In this document: positions 61,570-64,000 of the stretch, one piece after another
How positions within the stretch are numbered: the stretch's first letter is position 1
Layout: each line of letters starts with the position of its first letter
Program-made: the position numbers and the translations under genes
NCBI GenBank assembly: GCA_031384605.1
Contig: JANNAT010000051.1
Location: forward strand, 1 to 64,000
Direction of reading: 5' to 3'
Length of the DNA: 64,000 nucleotides
DNA from: JANNAT01 sp031384605
GTDB taxonomy: Bacteria; Pseudomonadota; Alphaproteobacteria; Rhodobacterales; Rhodobacteraceae
Notes under the pieces: model-generated
The model's database searches: none
Seen by the model: only the letters and a program-made list of their open reading frames with translations
What the model was told of the DNA's origin: nothing

Positions 61570-62946
61570 ATGACGAATGAAGCCTGGGGCAGGGTGCGGG
61601 AATCGCTGGTAAAGCGGATCGGTAAAAACAATTATGTCAGCTGGATAGAACCGCTGCGGCTGTCCAATCTGGCCGAAGGCGTTGCACGATTCGAAGTGCC
61701 GACGACGTTTTTTGGCGATTGGGTGTCGCGCAATTTCAGTGATCACATTCTGGCGCATCTGAATGCCGAAGGTCATGCTGTGGGTCGGGTCGAATTTTTT
61801 GTGCCCGCCCGCACCACGCAGCCGCGCCCCGCCAACGAATCGACCGCCCGAGCGCCTTTGCGCACCGTAAAGCCCGCGCGCAGCCGCAGTTTATCAGATG
61901 ATGAACTGCCGGGTGCCACTTTGGACGCGCGGTTTACCTTTGACAGCTTTGTTGTCGGCAAACCAAACGAGTTGGCCCACGCCGCCGCCCGGCGCGTTGC
62001 CGAAGGCGGCCCGGTCAGCTTCAATCCGCTGTTCCTTTATGGCGGCGTCGGTTTGGGCAAAACCCACCTGATGCACGCCATCGCCCATGAACTGCAGGTC
62101 CGCCAACCCCATCTGCGCGTGTTGTTCCTGTCGGCCGAACAATTCATGTATCGCTTTGTCCAGGCCCTGCGCGAACGCCAGATCATGGATTTCAAAGAGA
62201 TTTTCCGGTCGGTTGATGTTCTGATGGTCGATGACGTTCAATTCATCGCGGGAAAAGATTCCACGCAAGAAGAATTCTTTCACACGTTCAACGCCTTGGT
62301 TGATCAGAACAAACAAATCGTGATTTCTGCAGACCGCGCGCCGGGCGAGATTAAAGATCTGGAAGAACGCATCAAATCGCGCCTGCAATGCGGCTTGGTG
62401 GTTGATCTGCATCCGACCGACTATGAACTTCGCCTTGGTATCTTGCAGCAAAAGGCGGAATTTTATCGCCAACAGTATAAGGGCCTGATGATTTCCAACG
62501 GCGTGTTGGAATTTCTGGCCCACCGGATCACCACCAACGTGCGCGTGCTGGAAGGCGCTTTGACCCGTTTGTTCGCCTTCGCCAGCCTTGTGGGCCGCGA
62601 AATCACGCTGGAACTGGCGCAAGACTGCCTTGCCGATATTCTGCGTGCCTCGGATCGCAAGCTGACCATCGAAGAAATTCAGCGCAAAGTGGCAGAACAC
62701 TACAACATCCGCCTGTCCGATATGATCGGCCCCAAGCGGCTGCGCAACATCGCCCGGCCCCGGCAAGTGGCGATGTATCTTGCCAAACAGCTGACCCCGC
62801 GATCCTTGCCCGAAATCGGTCGCCGTTTTGGCGGCCGCGATCACACCACGATCATTCACGGTGTGCGCAAGATCGAAGAACTGATGGCCACCGACAGCCA
62901 ACTGTCAGACGACCTGTTGCTGTTGCGGCGGTTGTTGCAGGGCTAA
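61570..62946 (+). CDS. dnaA: Chromosomal replication initiator DnaA
   Basis: The 458-residue AAA+ protein has domain I at the N-terminus (WGRVRESLVKRIGKNNYVSW), a short linker, domain III with Walker A GGVGLGKTH (158-166), Walker B VLMVDDVQFIAGK, sensor and Arg-finger segments, and domain IV ending with the DNA-binding signature GGRDHTTIIHGVRKIE. The protein opens oriC. It is followed by dnaN after 280 bp. Confidence 0.98.
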   Translation: MTNEAWGRVRESLVKRIGKNNYVSWIEPLRLSNLAEGVARFEVPTTFFGDWVSRNFSDHILAHLNAEGHAVGRVEFFVPARTTQPRPANESTARAPLRTVKPARSRSLSDDELPGATLDARFTFDSFVVGKPNELAHAAARRVAEGGPVSFNPLFLYGGVGLGKTHLMHAIAHELQVRQPHLRVLFLSAEQFMYRFVQALRERQIMDFKEIFRSVDVLMVDDVQFIAGKDSTQEEFFHTFNALVDQNKQIVISADRAPGEIKDLEERIKSRLQCGLVVDLHPTDYELRLGILQQKAEFYRQQYKGLMISNGVLEFLAHRITTNVRVLEGALTRLFAFASLVGREITLELAQDCLADILRASDRKLTIEEIQRKVAEHYNIRLSDMIGPKRLRNIARPRQVAMYLAKQLTPRSLPEIGRRFGGRDHTTIIHGVRKIEELMATDSQLSDDLLLLRRLLQG

Positions 62947-63025
62947 GGGGTGCCCAAACGGCCCGATTCGACGTCTTGGTTAACAGCGAAACGTCAAATG
63001 CCGCGCGACTGTTATGAAAGACGGA

Positions 63026-63054
63026 TTGTAGCGGCATTGTAGCACAGGTGTAGC
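63026..63054. promoter_or_regulatory. Three TGTAGC direct repeats with 11-bp period between dnaA and dnaN
   Basis: TTGTAGC (63026-63032), TTGTAGC (63037-63043) and GTGTAGC (63048-63054) are separated by four-base spacers. The one-turn period suggests a protein bound on one DNA face, in a gap that must carry the dnaN promoter. The remainder of the 280-bp gap (62947-63226) shows no gene. Confidence 0.55.
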
Positions 63055-63226
63055 AAGCCGAATAATGGCCTAGCGCCCCAGTTAACATAACGTTCTCAAT
63101 CACTTGAACGCGGATTGTTGTAACTTGGGGTGTCACACTGAACTCTTTCTGCTTAGGCCTTGATAAACTTCACAAATCGGCTAATTTCGACGTCCCCGCA
63201 GGGGGCAAGGCCAAGGGGATGCCAAA

Positions 63227-64000
63227 ATGAAGCTGTCAATCGAACGCGGAACGCTGCTGAAGGCGCTGGCGCAGGCCCAATCTGTGGTGGAACGCCGCAA
63301 TACCATCCCGATTTTGGCCAATGTTCTGATCGAAGCTGACGGTGCCCAGGTTAGTTTCCGCGCCACCGATCTTGATATCGAAGTGGTTGATCGTGCCCCC
63401 GCTATGGTAGAACGCGCCGGCGCTACCACCGTATCTGCGGTGATGCTGCATGAAATCATCCGAAAATTGCCCGATGGGGCGCTGGTTGCATTGACTGAAG
63501 ATGCCGCATCAGGCCGTCTTGTCATTGCGGCGGGGCGATCAACGTTCAGCCTTGCAACTTTGCCGCGCGAAGATTTCCCGGTGATGGCATCATCTGAATA
63601 TTCATCGAATTTCTCGGCCCCCGCCCCCGTGCTGCGCCGTTTGTTTGACAAGGCGAAATTCGCGATTTCTACTGAAGAAACAAGGTATTATCTGAACGGC
63701 GTCTATCTGCATGTTTCGACCGGCGATATGGGGGCGGTGCTGCGTTGTGTCGCCACCGATGGCCACCGTTTGGCGCGCATTGACGCGCCCTTGCCCGACG
63801 GTGCGCAAGGCATGCCGGGGGTGATTGTGCCCCGCAAGACGGTGAATGAACTGCGCAAATTGCTGGATGATGACAGCGCCGAAATCGCGGTTTCGGTGTC
63901 GGAAACCAAGGTTCGTTTTGCCACACCCGCGATCACGCTTACCTCAAAAGTTATCGACGGCACCTTCCCCGATTACACGCGTGTCATCCCAACCGGCAAT
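63227..64000 (+). CDS. dnaN: DNA polymerase III beta sliding clamp (3' end outside window)
   Basis: The frame is open from the ATG at 63227 to the window end, 258 residues out of the usual 370 or so. It begins MKLSIERGTLLKALAQAQSVVERRNTIPILANVL, the DnaN opening, and contains ATDGHRLAR and VPRKTVNELRKLL from the second clamp domain. The clamp holds the polymerase on DNA. Incomplete only because of the window edge. Confidence 0.97.
   Translation, partial: MKLSIERGTLLKALAQAQSVVERRNTIPILANVLIEADGAQVSFRATDLDIEVVDRAPAMVERAGATTVSAVMLHEIIRKLPDGALVALTEDAASGRLVIAAGRSTFSLATLPREDFPVMASSEYSSNFSAPAPVLRRLFDKAKFAISTEETRYYLNGVYLHVSTGDMGAVLRCVATDGHRLARIDAPLPDGAQGMPGVIVPRKTVNELRKLLDDDSAEIAVSVSETKVRFATPAITLTSKVIDGTFPDYTRVIPTGN

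Noticed and set aside
61015..63226. Chromosomal origin near dnaA
   Set aside because: No TTATCCACA-type DnaA boxes or clear AT-rich unwinding element were found in either gap. In alphaproteobacteria the origin is often away from dnaA.

Overview
The window looks like chromosomal DNA of a Rhodobacteraceae (Roseobacter-group) alphaproteobacterium. The evidence is the moderately high GC content, the ubiB-ubiE / mutM / enoyl-CoA hydratase / rpsT / dnaA / dnaN gene order at the right end, the alphaproteobacterial flagellin regulators FlaF and FlbT, a MotE-like protein, and a large unified flagellar locus with a separate flagellar lytic transglycosylase. The species cannot be named from sequence alone.

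Left part (1-11442), housekeeping and accessory metabolism: a 3'-truncated SDR/epimerase-like gene on the minus strand, AMP nucleosidase (amn), a small HU-family protein with a good intrinsic terminator, a VOC protein overlapping an EamA exporter, a CcdA-like/thioredoxin-like thiol-transfer pair, a GST divergent from a YafY/WYL regulator, a Nim-like flavin-binding protein, a DUF1800-DUF1501 pair, and a CorA-family transporter.

Accessory region (11443-25320): a four-gene type I secretion operon encodes an Ig-repeat surface protein with a BapA/LapA-like N-terminus, a TolC-like lipoprotein, a LapB-type ABC exporter and an HlyD adaptor. It is followed by a compact island: a SARP-like winged-helix/TPR regulator, a PAP2/vanadium-haloperoxidase-fold protein carrying a nine-unit Asn-Lys tract, a subtilisin-like peptidase, and a protein of unknown function made of degenerate repeats. 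Two intergenic sites, one before the regulator and one before the unknown gene, carry exact TTGACGC heptamers repeated with an 11-bp period. That is the geometry of SARP operators. I regard this island as the best candidate here for an undescribed regulated system.

Flagellar locus (25399-56586): about 38 genes in several divergent transcription units. They cover the stator (motA, motB, motE-like), export gate (fliP, fliQ, fliR, flhA, flhB), ATPase (fliI, fliH), MS-ring and C-ring parts (fliF, fliN), rod, rings and hook (flgB, C, F, G, fliE, flgA, H, I, D, E, fliK), junction proteins (flgK, flgL), filament (one large flagellin) and its regulators (flaF, flbT), SltF-like transglycosylase, single-domain FlgJ, FlgN-like, two FliL paralogues and several Rhodobacteraceae-type proteins of unknown role. 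fliG, fliM and fliD/fliS are not in the window. Two CtrA-like half-site pairs lie in divergent or leader regions.

Right end (56587-64000): ubiquinone biosynthesis (ubiB, ubiE), DNA repair (mutM), an enoyl-CoA hydratase, rpsT, a 555-bp hairpin-rich leader, dnaA, an intergenic region with three 11-bp-spaced TGTAGC repeats, and the first 258 codons of dnaN.
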